Shown here: in pieces, positions 8,676-18,000 of the stretch | How the letters are laid out: the number at the start of each line of letters is the position of its first letter | Position numbering within the stretch: the first letter of the stretch is position 1 | NCBI GenBank assembly: GCA_937905825.1 | Contig: CALCXM010000011.1 | Span: forward strand, 1 to 64,000 | Direction: 5' to 3' | Source of the DNA: an uncultured bacterium | GTDB taxonomy: Bacteria; Planctomycetota; UBA1135; GCA-002686595 | DNA: 64,000 nt | Made by a program: the position numbers and the translations under genes | Notes under the pieces: generated by a model | Databases searched by the model: none | What the model was told of the DNA's origin: nothing | The model's input: the letters and a program-made list of their open reading frames with translations, nothing else

Positions 8676-10001
8676 GTGGTGATCATCCCTGGTGCCGACT
8701 TTGAGCTTGGCGGATCCGAACTGAACGACACGCGAGTCGTGAAGACACTGCTGAACCTCGAATCGCACTTCAAGAAGAGGAAGCCCGGAACAAACGTCCC
8801 CTGCGTCGTGGCAGAGCTGTTCGACCCACGCAAGGTGTCCATCGCGCGCAGATCGATCAGCACCAGTTCGGAAATCATCGCTGGCGATCGACTGATCAGC
8901 CGCCTGCTCTCCCAGAGCCTTCGACACTCCGGCGTGGGCCCTGCGCTTCTGAGCCTGCTCACCCACCGCGAGGACACTGGACTGTACCTGCGTGGCTTCC
9001 CGCAGTTCGCCGGGCACTCCCCACGCGCCCTAATCAACTCATTCCCGAAGGCGGTCATCTTAGGCGTCGTCTCGATGGATGGGTCGGAGCCGATCGTTCA
9101 GCTGAATCCGGACTCGGAAGTCATCCTGACCGAAGCGGACCGTTTGATCTTCCTCGCGCCACGCTACGCCGACTGCCAGCCATCTGCCGTTCCTCCGATG
9201 GAGAACCCGGGAGCTGCGGAACTCACCCTTCCACCCCACCCGGAACCGAAGCAACGCCGCTTCTTGATCTTGGGTTGGAGCTACAAGATCCCGACTCTCA
9301 TCGCTGAGTTGTTGGAGACGAGTATCGGTAGTTTCGAGATCACGATCCTGTCCAAGATCGCCAAGAACGATCGCCAGCAGGCCCTCGGCCATCTCGAGTT
9401 CACGAGCCGACTGACCGTGCGCCACGTCGTCGGCGACTACTCGCTTGAACAGGACCTCGGCAAGCTCAACCCGCACGAGTTTGACCATGTCCTCTTCTTG
9501 GCAAGTGGTTGGCTAAGCAACTCTGAAGAAGCTGATGCGCGAACGGTCATGGGTCTGCTTCTATTGCGCTCGCTGCTGGAGGGCCACGACAACACCCCCG
9601 AGGTCCTCACGGAGGTTCTTGACCCCGACAGCGCCGGGGTTCTTGGCCAAACTGCGGACGTGGTCTTCATCAGCCCACAGTTGCTTAGTCACCTCCTCGC
9701 GCACGTGGGACTCCTCCCCGAACTGAATGCCGTGTTCGACAACCTGATCTGCTCCGGCGGGTCTGAGATCACCCTTCGAATGCCCGCGGACCTCGGCCTC
9801 GATTCCAATGCCATTACGTTTGCGGAAGTCCAAGCCGCGGCGGCCAGCCGGGGTTGCATCGGCCTGGGCTTCTATACGGCTCCCTACCAAGCCTCTCCTC
9901 GCAAGCTCGCGCTCAACCCAGATCGTGAACAGAAGCGCAGCCTGCGAGTGGACGATCGAATCATCTTGCTCTGCAGCGAGGGTGACGGGGCAGGCCGGTA
10001 G
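8676..10001 (+). CDS. CASTOR/POLLUX-like ion channel, C-terminal cytosolic part
   Basis: This is the downstream portion of the broken or recoded channel gene; homologous sequence actually begins at 8427, right after the TGA (NRTSEIIKKLLTAAGRL), and 8676 is only the first ATG. It contains two RCK/TrkA-N-like Rossmann domains: the first runs through RLRIVVLADE and RASVVIIPGADF, the second begins QRRFLILGWSYKIPTLIAEL, which itself preserves the LGW motif that the TGA destroys in the first domain. In intact relatives these domains form the cytosolic gating ring. I see no convincing ribosome binding site for independent translation. It converges on rsgA 88 bases downstream. Confidence 0.7.
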   Translation: MVIIPGADFELGGSELNDTRVVKTLLNLESHFKKRKPGTNVPCVVAELFDPRKVSIARRSISTSSEIIAGDRLISRLLSQSLRHSGVGPALLSLLTHREDTGLYLRGFPQFAGHSPRALINSFPKAVILGVVSMDGSEPIVQLNPDSEVILTEADRLIFLAPRYADCQPSAVPPMENPGAAELTLPPHPEPKQRRFLILGWSYKIPTLIAELLETSIGSFEITILSKIAKNDRQQALGHLEFTSRLTVRHVVGDYSLEQDLGKLNPHEFDHVLFLASGWLSNSEEADARTVMGLLLLRSLLEGHDNTPEVLTEVLDPDSAGVLGQTADVVFISPQLLSHLLAHVGLLPELNAVFDNLICSGGSEITLRMPADLGLDSNAITFAEVQAAAASRGCIGLGFYTAPYQASPRKLALNPDREQKRSLRVDDRIILLCSEGDGAGR

Positions 10002-10089
10002 CCCCGCCCTACTGCTTCACGCCCGCCAGGGCCGGCACCCGAGTGTTGGACCACCCGGGCGCCATTCCATTCCGAGGCGCGGCTGAGGG

Positions 10090-11271
10090 CTAGGCCGAGC
10101 TCGACAACTCCCCATGGAAGCGCGCGTACACGCCGTAGCGCGCCTCCGTAATCTCACCGCACTCCACCGCGGCTTTCACACCACAGTCGGGCTCAACGAT
10201 GTGCGAGCAGTTTCGAAAGCGGCACCCAGCGATCGCCGAGTGAAAGTCAGGAAAGTAGTCGGCCAAGTCGGCGGGATCGATCTTCCACAGTCCTAGGGTT
10301 CGGATTCCCGGGGTGTCGATCAACCGAGTGTCATCCGGCAGAAAGTTGAGCTCCGATGCCGTGGTGGTGTGGCGACCTTTGCCGTCGAACTCGCGCCCAC
10401 TTCCCGTCGAGCGCATGCCCTGCGGGTCGATGCCGTTCAGGATCGTCGACTTGCCAACTCCACTGTGCCCCACCAAGACACATGTTTCCCCGGCCAATCG
10501 GGCCCGTAACTCAGGGAGACCGAAGCCCTGGGCGGCGGAGATGCGAAAGACCTCCACGCCCAATTGCTCAAAGGCCAACAGCTCCTCCTCCAAGGCCTGA
10601 GCCGCGCTTTCCGACTCGAGCAAGTCCATCTTGTTGATGGCCAAGACGGGCGTGATGCCGCCGCGCTGAATCGAGAGCAGGAAGCGATCTACCAATCCCG
10701 GCCGGAACGCGGGCTGGGCAACGGAAGCGACAATGACGGTCACGTCCACGTTCGCCGCCAACACGAGTTCCTTGCGGGGGTTTCCGGGGTCGGGCCGCGA
10801 GAGCGTCGTTCGGCGAGCGGCCACACCGACCAAACGCCCAGAGCCATCGGGGCGATTCTCCACCAGCACCAGATCGCCAACCGCGACCTGAGGACTGTTT
10901 TCATCGAGTCGTACCGTGCGCGGCTCGCCACCGTCGCTCACAAGAATGCGATCCCGGGCAACGGAGACGATGACATCAAGGTCCTCGCGACCCTCGTCCT
11001 CGAGCACGTCGAGCATGCGCGCCTGCGCTTCCTGCTTGGCCCTTGCCAAGTCCAATTGCTGGGCGGGTCGCATCGGTTCGAAAGCCGTGCAATCCTCCTC
11101 TTCATCCTTGTCGTTCCATCTTTGCTGGCGGGGTTTGGACTTGCGGCCAGGTGCCCTGCGCTTTGCGTTTTCTTCGAGTAACTTGCGTTCCTCCCGGGTT
11201 CGCATCTTCTTGATTTGTCGTTCGTGAGAGCTCTTGATCGAGCGCTTGTAGTTTTCGTCGGATGACGTCAT
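10090..11271 (-). CDS. rsgA: Small ribosomal subunit biogenesis GTPase RsgA
   Basis: RsgA is a circularly permuted GTPase that binds the 30S subunit late in maturation. The motifs occur in permuted order: G4 NKMD (about 213-216), then G1 GHSGVGKST (about 268-276), then G3 DTPG, followed by a C-terminal zinc-binding segment CRFRNCSHIVEPDC. An OB-like region precedes the GTPase domain. The start at 11271 (MTSSDENYKRS) is chosen because the 35 residues added by the track ORF look non-coding. The 393-residue product is longer than typical RsgA owing to a basic N-terminal extension rich in Lys and Arg (MRTREERKLLEENAKRRAPG), which may help rRNA binding. It is a single gene on this strand. Confidence 0.93.
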   Translation of the reverse strand: MTSSDENYKRSIKSSHERQIKKMRTREERKLLEENAKRRAPGRKSKPRQQRWNDKDEEEDCTAFEPMRPAQQLDLARAKQEAQARMLDVLEDEGREDLDVIVSVARDRILVSDGGEPRTVRLDENSPQVAVGDLVLVENRPDGSGRLVGVAARRTTLSRPDPGNPRKELVLAANVDVTVIVASVAQPAFRPGLVDRFLLSIQRGGITPVLAINKMDLLESESAAQALEEELLAFEQLGVEVFRISAAQGFGLPELRARLAGETCVLVGHSGVGKSTILNGIDPQGMRSTGSGREFDGKGRHTTTASELNFLPDDTRLIDTPGIRTLGLWKIDPADLADYFPDFHSAIAGCRFRNCSHIVEPDCGVKAAVECGEITEARYGVYARFHGELSSSA

Positions 11272-12034
11272 TTCTCGTTCTGTTGGCGAATTGGGCGCTC
11301 TACCTGGAAAACAGGAGCGCCGGAATGGGTGGGCTGGCTGTGGCCACGAAACTCCCGAAGGGGAGCGACGGACCAATCGCGGGGCGCACGCAAAGTCGCG
11401 GAACGATCAACGGGTCGGCTTAGGTGGGCGGAGGGCTCCATGCATGGGCCTTCCTCCTGGCGGAAGCGACGGTTGAGTCTGGGCAGACTTCTGGCGCGCG
11501 GGCGTTTTCGCGTTCAGCGTCTCGCATCGCGCGCCGGCTAGATTCGGAGGACTTGCACTCACAAGGAGCGCGGGTCCAGCGCGTCAGCTCAGGCGGCGAT
11601 GGAGGCGCAAATGACAGCCAGCTTCTTGGTGAAGTTCGTCATAGCATCCTCCTTCGGGGGGTGGGGTCGTCGATCCATGCCCGCGCCGAATGGGCGGGTC
11701 TGCTCGCGAATCTACTCCGGATTCCAAAGTCTCGCAAGCCCTCTATCCCCCTGGATCACAGACCGACCATCCGAACAGGCACGAGGCGCATCAGGAAGAC
11801 CTAGAACTCGATTGTGCCGGGGACGAAACCGCTGATCAGCAGCAGGAGTAGCGCGAGCATCCACCAGTGCGAGGCAATGGTGCGAGTTCTAGCCAGTGAG
11901 TCCTAGCCAAAGGGTGGTTCTGTGTGCATCGCCTTCCGCTGCTCGAGCAGACCTGTGAAAATCTGTGAATTCCAAGCCCCAATCCCGATCCCTTGGCTGT
12001 CCTTGGGCGCGCCCTGGCCTTAGGATTCGGCGCC
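11272..12034. other. Long intergenic region between rsgA and asd
   Basis: About 760 bases between divergent genes with no standard-size gene. The track ORFs here overlap one another and lack recognisable products. Two very short minus-strand ORFs are visible: one of 17 residues at 11589-11642 with a strong ribosome binding site (listed separately), and one of 19 residues at 11801-11860 encoding a hydrophobic peptide MLALLLLLISGFVPGTIEF without an evident ribosome binding site. The rsgA and asd promoters must also lie here, but I cannot place them. Confidence 0.4.
11589..11642 (-). CDS. Candidate 17-residue peptide ORF with strong ribosome binding site
   Basis: A strong GAAGGAGG lies about five bases upstream of an ATG that begins MTNFTKKLAVICASIAA, followed by TGA. 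The peptide looks like the start of a signal peptide: two lysines then a hydrophobic run. It could be a small membrane peptide, a leader peptide, or the remnant of a longer secreted protein. I see no continuation in another frame. Only the quality of the ribosome binding site supports it. Confidence 0.25.
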   Translation of the reverse strand: MTNFTKKLAVICASIAA

Positions 12035-13180
12035 ATGAACTCCCGCCCGATCCCCCCCCGTCCTGTCGCACTGCTCGGCGCGACTGGCACCGTCGGTCAA
12101 CGTTTTTGCGCCATGCTCGCGGACCATCCGTGGTTTCGCCTGGAGCGCTTGTTCGCCTCCTCGCGCAGCGCTGGTAAGTCCTACGGAGAAGCCGTTCGCT
12201 GGCTCGACAGCACCCCTTGCCCCGAACACTTGCGGGCCATCGCCGTTGAAGAGGCCACCCCAAGCGCCATGGGGAAGCTAGCAGAGCAAGGCATCTCTGT
12301 GGTCTTCTCGGCCCTCGATGCAGCGGCGGCGAAGGAGCTAGAACTCGCCTGCGCTGCGGGCGGTGCAAACGTCTTCTCCAACGCCTCCAGCCACCGCATG
12401 AACCCGCACGTTCCCCTGGTTGTCCCCGAAGTCAACGGCGATCACCTGGCGCTCATGCAATCACAGAATTGGCGACACGCGGACGCGACCGGACAGCCTT
12501 CGAGCGGTTCCATTGTGACCAATCCCAACTGCTCGACGATCGGTTTGACATTGGCCTTGGCACCACTTCGCCAGGCCTTTGGGTTGCGGCGCGTCCAACT
12601 CGTCAGCTTGCAAGCCCTCTCGGGAGCCGGCCTGGTTGACGGGGAACCACTGCGCCTAGAGAACAACATCGTTCCGTTCATCTCTGGCGAAGAGGAGAAG
12701 CTCGCGAGTGAGTCTCGCAAGATCCTCGGCACCCTCGTCGAAGACGAGAGCCCACACATCGAGCAAGCCGACCTCGTTGTTTCCGCCACATGCACGAGGG
12801 TTCCCGTGGTGGATGGTCACACTCTGTGCGTGTCTGTTGAACTCGAACAACCCGCGACAGCGCAAGAGCTCAAGAACTGTTGGGTGAACTTCAAGGCGAG
12901 TCCCCAAGAGTTGAACTTGCCCTCGGCGCCCCAGCCTTTGGTGCATGTGCTCGAAGACACCGATGCTCCCCAGCCCGCTTTGCAAAGGGACCTGGGCAAG
13001 GGCATGGCAATCAGCGTGGGACGCCTTCGTCCGGAGGCCCTGTACGGCGAGAGCGATCTCGCGAACAGCTCGGCTCGGCGCTCATGGAAGTTCGTCACCC
13101 TGAGCCACAACCTGATCCGCGGCGCGGCCGGTGGCTCCCTGTTGAATGCGGAACTGGCTTTGGCGACGGATCGGATCTAG
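12035..13180 (+). CDS. asd: Aspartate-semialdehyde dehydrogenase
   Basis: This enzyme reduces aspartyl-4-phosphate to aspartate-4-semialdehyde with NADPH, the branch point for lysine/diaminopimelate, threonine and methionine. The N-terminal nucleotide-binding motif is ALLGATGTVGQRF; the catalytic Cys166 lies in VTNPNCSTIG, and the conserved SLQALSGAG and HNLIRGAAGGSLLNAEL segments follow. Length and motifs resemble the archaeal/fungal-type subgroup more than E. coli Asd. The start at 12035 (MNSRPIPPRPVAL) is preferred over 11993, which adds 14 residues ahead of the Rossmann strand; an AGGA lies about nine bases upstream. The gene stands alone. Diaminopimelate supply fits the peptidoglycan genes later in the window. 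Confidence 0.92.
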   Translation: MNSRPIPPRPVALLGATGTVGQRFCAMLADHPWFRLERLFASSRSAGKSYGEAVRWLDSTPCPEHLRAIAVEEATPSAMGKLAEQGISVVFSALDAAAAKELELACAAGGANVFSNASSHRMNPHVPLVVPEVNGDHLALMQSQNWRHADATGQPSSGSIVTNPNCSTIGLTLALAPLRQAFGLRRVQLVSLQALSGAGLVDGEPLRLENNIVPFISGEEEKLASESRKILGTLVEDESPHIEQADLVVSATCTRVPVVDGHTLCVSVELEQPATAQELKNCWVNFKASPQELNLPSAPQPLVHVLEDTDAPQPALQRDLGKGMAISVGRLRPEALYGESDLANSSARRSWKFVTLSHNLIRGAAGGSLLNAELALATDRI

Positions 13181-13584
13181 GCCGGCCGACAAGGGGCGAT
13201 TGCTCGCTCAGCTCCCAGTTTAGGGCGATGCCCCAGGGGGGCTGTGCTCCCTAGGCTCAACCCCATCCAGCCTGCGCCGCGCGAGAATTCCTGCGACGAA
13301 GTTCATCCAATTGCCACTGGGAGTTCTGCTCAGTTCTCGGGCGCATTCGATTTGCGACTTCTACCCCCCAAGGACCTTCAAAGGCCCTTTCTTTTTTGGG
13401 CTTGTGCAAATCGTGGGGTATCGCTCATTATTGCTGACTGGTCGTGCAATGGCGCGACGCTTCCAAACGACCGACTCGAACCACGATGGTGAGAATCGGC
13501 CTCCTGTTACCCGCTTGCTTGAGCCGTCTGCCGTTCTTCGTGCTTGATGTCCCCAACCGAGCAAAACTGATTGAGACACTACTA
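13181..13584 (+). other. Long leader region upstream of the RRM gene
   Basis: About 400 bases with no supported coding sequence. The frame of the RRM gene is open back to 13444, but the encoded residues look random. An imperfect inverted repeat (AAGGCCC ... GGGCTT separated by a T-rich stretch) lies near 13381-13403 and could be a weak terminator for asd or part of a structured leader. Long structured leaders occur on cold-responsive genes, but that function here is inference. Confidence 0.35.
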
Positions 13585-13944
13585 ATGGGCACACGACTCT
13601 ACGTCGGAAACCTCTCCTGGGATACCAACGAGGAAACTCTCCGCGCGACTTTCGCCGCAGACGGTCGCACCGTCACTGACACGCACATCGTTTCCGATCG
13701 CGACACCGGACGCCCCCGGGGCTTCGCGTTCGTCGAAATGTCGAGCGACCAAGAAGCACAAGATGCCATCTCTGCTCTCGACGGAGCTGAGCTTGATGGA
13801 CGCAACATCCGTGTGAACGAAGCTCAAGAGCGTCAGCCCCGCAGTGGCGGCGGCGGCGGCGGTCGTGGCGGCGGCGGCGGTGGCGGCGGCTACGGCGGCG
13901 GCTACGGCGGCGGCGGTGGCGGCGGAGGTGGTGGTCGCTGGTAA
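13585..13944 (+). CDS. Glycine-rich RRM RNA-binding protein
   Basis: A 119-residue protein with a single RNA-recognition motif in residues 1-82 and a glycine-rich tail. RNP2 is RLYVGNLSW near the N terminus and RNP1 is RGFAFVEM; both aromatic positions for RNA stacking are present. The tail is almost pure Gly with Arg and Tyr, ending GGGRW. Architecture and size match the cyanobacterial Rbp proteins and bacterial RRM proteins often linked to cold shock and RNA chaperoning. The start at 13585 (MGTRLYVGN) is required because the RRM begins there; the longer ORF from 13444 adds unrelated residues. It ends in a clear rho-independent terminator. Confidence 0.92.
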   Translation: MGTRLYVGNLSWDTNEETLRATFAADGRTVTDTHIVSDRDTGRPRGFAFVEMSSDQEAQDAISALDGAELDGRNIRVNEAQERQPRSGGGGGGRGGGGGGGGYGGGYGGGGGGGGGGRW

Positions 13945-13970
13945 GCGATCCTCTCCACCCAACGAATGAC

Positions 13971-14022
13971 GGGCGGCGAGCCTTTTCCTGAATCAAGGAA
14001 GAGACTCGCCGCCCTCTTTTTG
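13971..14022 (+). terminator. Rho-independent terminator of the RRM gene
   Basis: GGGCGGCGAG pairs with CTCGCCGCCC across a roughly 20-base loop that contains its own short TTCCT/AGGAA stem. CTTTTTGTT follows on the plus strand. This is a textbook intrinsic terminator starting 27 bases after the stop codon. Confidence 0.9.
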
Positions 14023-14192
14023 TTCAAGCTCTTGCTCGCCCCGACCTTCTCGCGCTTGCTCGGTTGCACCAGCGAGTGAGACGCGTGACTCAGAGAGATT
14101 GCTCCGACTGGAAGTCCAACAACATGCAGTCTCCCACCTCCCGCTAGCCGAGTCTTGCGAGCGCGGGCAACAGAGCACACGGCGCAAACGAA

Positions 14193-14232
14193 AAGCGGGC
14201 CAGCCTCCAATCGATTGGAGGCTGGCCCGCTT
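14193..14232 (-). terminator. Rho-independent terminator of the downstream lipoprotein gene
   Basis: A perfect 40-base palindrome (AAGCGGGCCAGCCTCCAATC and its complement) lies 23 bases past the lipoprotein stop. On the minus strand it is followed by TTCGTTTG, a modest U-rich tract. Together with the terminator at 13971 it insulates the two convergent genes; about 170 bases between the two hairpins hold no feature I can support. Confidence 0.8.
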
Positions 14233-14254
14233 GAAGGAAAGCGACGGCAGTCGC

Positions 14255-14851
14255 TTACGGCTTGGGCGTGCGCGCCGGCATGATCTCCATCAAGCGGCTT
14301 GCGATGAGTTGAGCCGTCTCTTCAAAGGCGCCCTTCTCGGTGGCCCGATGAGCCATGTCCTGCTGCAGGTAGAAGGTCTTCTCGAAGCGACCGCCCCACA
14401 GCTGGCTTTCGTCCTTGGAGGAGATCATCCACGCTTCCATCACGACGGCGACTTCTTTGTTCGAGCTCCAGCGAGACATGTCCCACTTCTTCACAATGAT
14501 CTTGAGAATCGCGTCCTCGTAGAGAGAGCCGGACTTGTACGAGGCGTTGACCACGCGGCGATCCGTGTAGGGCAAGGCCAGCGCACTGTAGCGACGTAGC
14601 AGCAGATTGCGCTGGAATGCCTTGCGCAGCTCCATGGTCGGGACCACGCCGGCGTTGCCTTCCACGGTGATGGGCGCCACGACCACGTCGGCGGGCTGCA
14701 CGATCTCCAGGGTCCCGTGAAAGATCTCCGTCACGTTCTGGCCGGGAGGATCCGGAAGCGACTGACAAGCCGAGCCCAAAAGGGCGGCGAGCAGCATGAA
14801 AGGGATCAGAAGGGCCCTGAAGCGTCGGTTTGAGTGGTTCGCGAAAGTCAT
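14255..14851 (-). CDS. Lipoprotein of unknown function
   Basis: A 198-residue lipoprotein: the signal segment FRALLIPFMLLAALLGSAC ends in a good lipobox with Cys29. The mature part contains VVVAPITVEGNAGVVPTMELRKAFQ, then RRYSALALPYTDRRVVNASYKSG, and VVMEAWMISSKDESQLWGGRF. This resembles outer-membrane-associated lipoproteins that present a computed resistance to binding partners rather than an enzyme, but I cannot name the family. The start at 14851 is chosen because the 16 extra residues in the track ORF precede a proper signal peptide. The Ig-like surface protein gene lies upstream on the same strand with hairpins between, so coupling is uncertain. Confidence 0.75.
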   Translation of the reverse strand: MTFANHSNRRFRALLIPFMLLAALLGSACQSLPDPPGQNVTEIFHGTLEIVQPADVVVAPITVEGNAGVVPTMELRKAFQRNLLLRRYSALALPYTDRRVVNASYKSGSLYEDAILKIIVKKWDMSRWSSNKEVAVVMEAWMISSKDESQLWGGRFEKTFYLQQDMAHRATEKGAFEETAQLIASRLMEIMPARTPKP

Positions 14852-14921
14852 GGCTTTTGGTAATGCCTGGCCGGGGTAAGAACGCGCTCCTGGGGCCAAG
14901 GGGGCACCCAGGGGAAAGTGA

Positions 14922-14959
14922 AGCCCCGTGGCGGTTTTTGCCTCAAACCGAGCGGGGCT
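14922..14959 (-). terminator. Compound hairpin between the surface-protein and lipoprotein genes
   Basis: The outer stem AGCCCCG/CGGGGCT encloses an inner stem CGGTTT/AAACCG. On the minus strand it is followed by TCACTTTCC, a weak U-containing run. It could end the upstream 3-kb transcript or be an attenuator before the lipoprotein gene. Confidence 0.5.
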
Positions 14960-14975
14960 CCGGGCCGGAGCAGAC

Positions 14976-15001
14976 AGCCGCCACTATATAGGTTGGCGGC
15001 T
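14976..15001 (-). terminator. Stem-loop overlapping the stop of the Ig-like surface protein gene
   Basis: AGCCGCCA and TGGCGGCT form a perfect 8-bp stem that overlaps the TAG stop of the Ig-like gene. No U tract follows. It may protect the mRNA 3' end or act with the hairpin at 14922. Confidence 0.45.
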
Positions 15002-18000
15002 ACTGGGTGAAGGACAGAGCGCCCGAGGAGGCAAACTGTATGTGCCGGCGGGCGATGTCGGAGAACAGGAAATTCTCCGGATCGAATCCGTCCCAGCCCC
15101 AGGCGTCCGTGTAGCTGGTGATCAGACCGTCCGTCAGGCCTACGCCACCGGCGGCCAGATCGATCGGGGGCACGTGAGTGGTGATGTCGACGCCATCTTG
15201 GGCATCCAGGGTCCAGATGTGCCACTGGCGCCCGGTGCTATCCACGAGCAACGTGCGGTAGAGCCCGGCGACCGCCGAGGGGTTGCCCCCATCGATCAAC
15301 ACGTTCTTGCAGGTCAGGTCGTAGGAAGGCCCATTGACCACCGTGGTGATCAGGCCGGGCACTTGGGGCGGGGTCAGGGTTCCTGTCTGGGCGCTCATGG
15401 GCTGACGGGCCCCGCTGCGGTTGCCTGAAGCGTCGACGATTTCGACTCGCAACAAACGCTCGTCTTCGATCATGCGATCCGTTGCGAAGTCTCCCCCGGC
15501 CTTGCCCTTGGCCGAGTACGACGAGCGAATGTCCCACCGGGCCCTGCCTACGTTTTCGTAGGCGAGGCCGAGGCCCATGGTCATCATGCCGCGCAAGCCA
15601 TAGGTCAAAGCTTCCACGGTCACGGTGGGGCCCGTGCCCACGAGGTTAGGGAAGTCCGTGGCGTAATTGATCGGTTCCTCGAAGACCTGGGCGGCCGTGC
15701 CCTGGGGAACGTCTTCGGGGTCGACCCCGGCGCCGGAGAGGAAGTCGTCGACGGTGATGAGAATCCCGTCGACCAGCGGGTGTTCGGTGATTGGCTTACG
15801 CGGGTAGTTCAACTCGAAGGCCAGCAGGTAGGTCTGGGGGGAGAACTCCGCGACCAGGTCGAGGTTGGCTGGATCCTTCGTCGAGAGCGCCGTCACCAAG
15901 CCGATCTCAGTGCCTCGCACCACATTGGCGTCACCAAAGGTGCAGCCGGTCTCATCGAGCAGGGAGTTGTAGCTGCTGGTGTCCGCTTCCTCGATGGTGG
16001 GCCCGGGCAGGATCGAGCGACTGTCCGCGAGGAAGTTGTGAATGAAGCTGGAGGAGAGAGCCGCCCCTGCCGACGAAAGCCCGGCAGTGACCAGAAGTTG
16101 GTTTGCGGGCACGATGATGGGAGTCAGGGGAATCTCTAACCGTGTGTTCGGAACCCCTTGGAAGGTGAACAAATCGTAGCCGTTCGCTTGCACGGTAAAG
16201 ACCGGCTCGCCGCTGCCGACCGTGGGCATCAATGCGTAACCGAATGTGTTCGTGACACCCGTCTGTGCTCCGAAGGTCGCGTCGTAGGCACCGCCCGGAT
16301 CGTATCCCTGACTGATGACGAGGGCACCAGACACCGGTTGCAACGTGGCTGCGTTGTAGACGACGACGTTCACGTCTGCCCCAGCGGGCGGGCCCGTTCC
16401 AGGGCCGCTGCCACCCCGTTGGGTGTAGTCGAAGGACACCACTTCCGAGGCGTTCAAGGCCCGGTCATAGACGGTGACTCGGAAGACCGAAGGCATGTGA
16501 TCGCCCACCTGTCCCGGGAAAACGGGGCGCGCGATGAAGGTCCCGTTGGACGAAGAAGTGGCCACAGGAGGTGCTGGATCGCCCATAGCGTCCTTGTTGT
16601 CATACGTTATGGAGCCGATCTCCAATTCGACCCAGACCGCGTTTGGCTTTTCGGAAGCGACCCCCGCAACAGAGAACTCGAGCAGGTCCGTGAACAATTC
16701 GACCTCCTCGTCGTCCTCGCCGAACAAGGAAATGAACTCCGGCGCCTGCAGGTCCAAGCGCGCGTCCTGGACTCCGGCGGTAGTCAAGTCCACGTCCACG
16801 ACCCGCATGGCTGTGCGTTGCTCGCCCCTGCGCAGAGCGAATCCGATGCCGATGTCCCCGTCCAAGAATTGAGCGGTCAAGGGAGCCGTTGTCTTCACCA
16901 GCTGAACTTCTGGTTCGCGAACGAAGGTCGAGTTCGTACCCAGGGTCAAGGTCACTTCACGCTGCCGGGAGATGAAGGGAATCCCCGACTCGGTGCCATC
17001 GGGGTTTTGTCCCACGAGGAAGATCTCAAGGACATCGCCCTCGGCGGTTCCAACTTCGAGGTCCACCGTGATCTCCAACTCGTTCATCATCGTCAAGTTG
17101 AGGATTCCAAAGGCATCGTTGGGTGTGCTCGTGATCGATGCGAGCCTCGGCGCGGAGAGGTCCGCCGTCGTGAAGCTGATGTCCGTGGTCGCCATCTCGA
17201 AGGATTCGATTCCCGGCCCGCTGGGGGTGATGATCTTGCTTCCCTCTTTCGATAGCTGCAGATCCACCACCGCGATCTCGCCAAGGGTCACGCGCTGGTC
17301 CGTGACCGGATCGAGGCTCTCCCACATCCAGACCCGGGAGTCGGGGACCGCCTGGCCTCCGCTTCCGATGCCCGTGTTGATCACAAGCGCAGACGGCAGG
17401 TCATCGACCGTGGGATCGGCTCCGTTGATCATCAATTCCCAGGAGTCACCGGAGATCGAGGGGATGAACACAATCCGATTGAAGACGGTGACCACTTGGG
17501 TGATCGTGCTGACGTTCGTGGCCCCATTGAAGGGCCAGGTCATCAAGACCTTTGGAACGTCGTCAGGTTCAGCGTCGACGCTGAAGCTCCCCACAACCGC
17601 ACCGTTCGCCAGGACCGCCTCGGCACCCGAGAGGTCGCGGATCGCGCCCTCTTCCGAGTAGGTCAACTCATAGGTTTGACCGGGAACGAGGGGCGGTGGA
17701 ATCAGGATCAGCACGCGCCCGTCGCCAATCAGAGACTCCTGAGGTTGCGCCGTGCTGCCAAGTCCAGCGCTCACCAGGACAAAGGCCCCATCGACGGACT
17801 CCGGCGAAACCGACTCACTGAAAACGACGACGATCGGAGACTCCGGGTGAGCCGCCCCCGACGGGAACACATTCGTCACCCGCGGCCCCCCGGGCAACAC
17901 CGTCTCCCCGGTAGCCGGGAAGGTCGAAGCCAGAGCGTTGACCCCGCCTCCAGGCAAGACTTGACAGCTCCCCTCCCCAAAAACGCAAGCAGGGTTGTCG

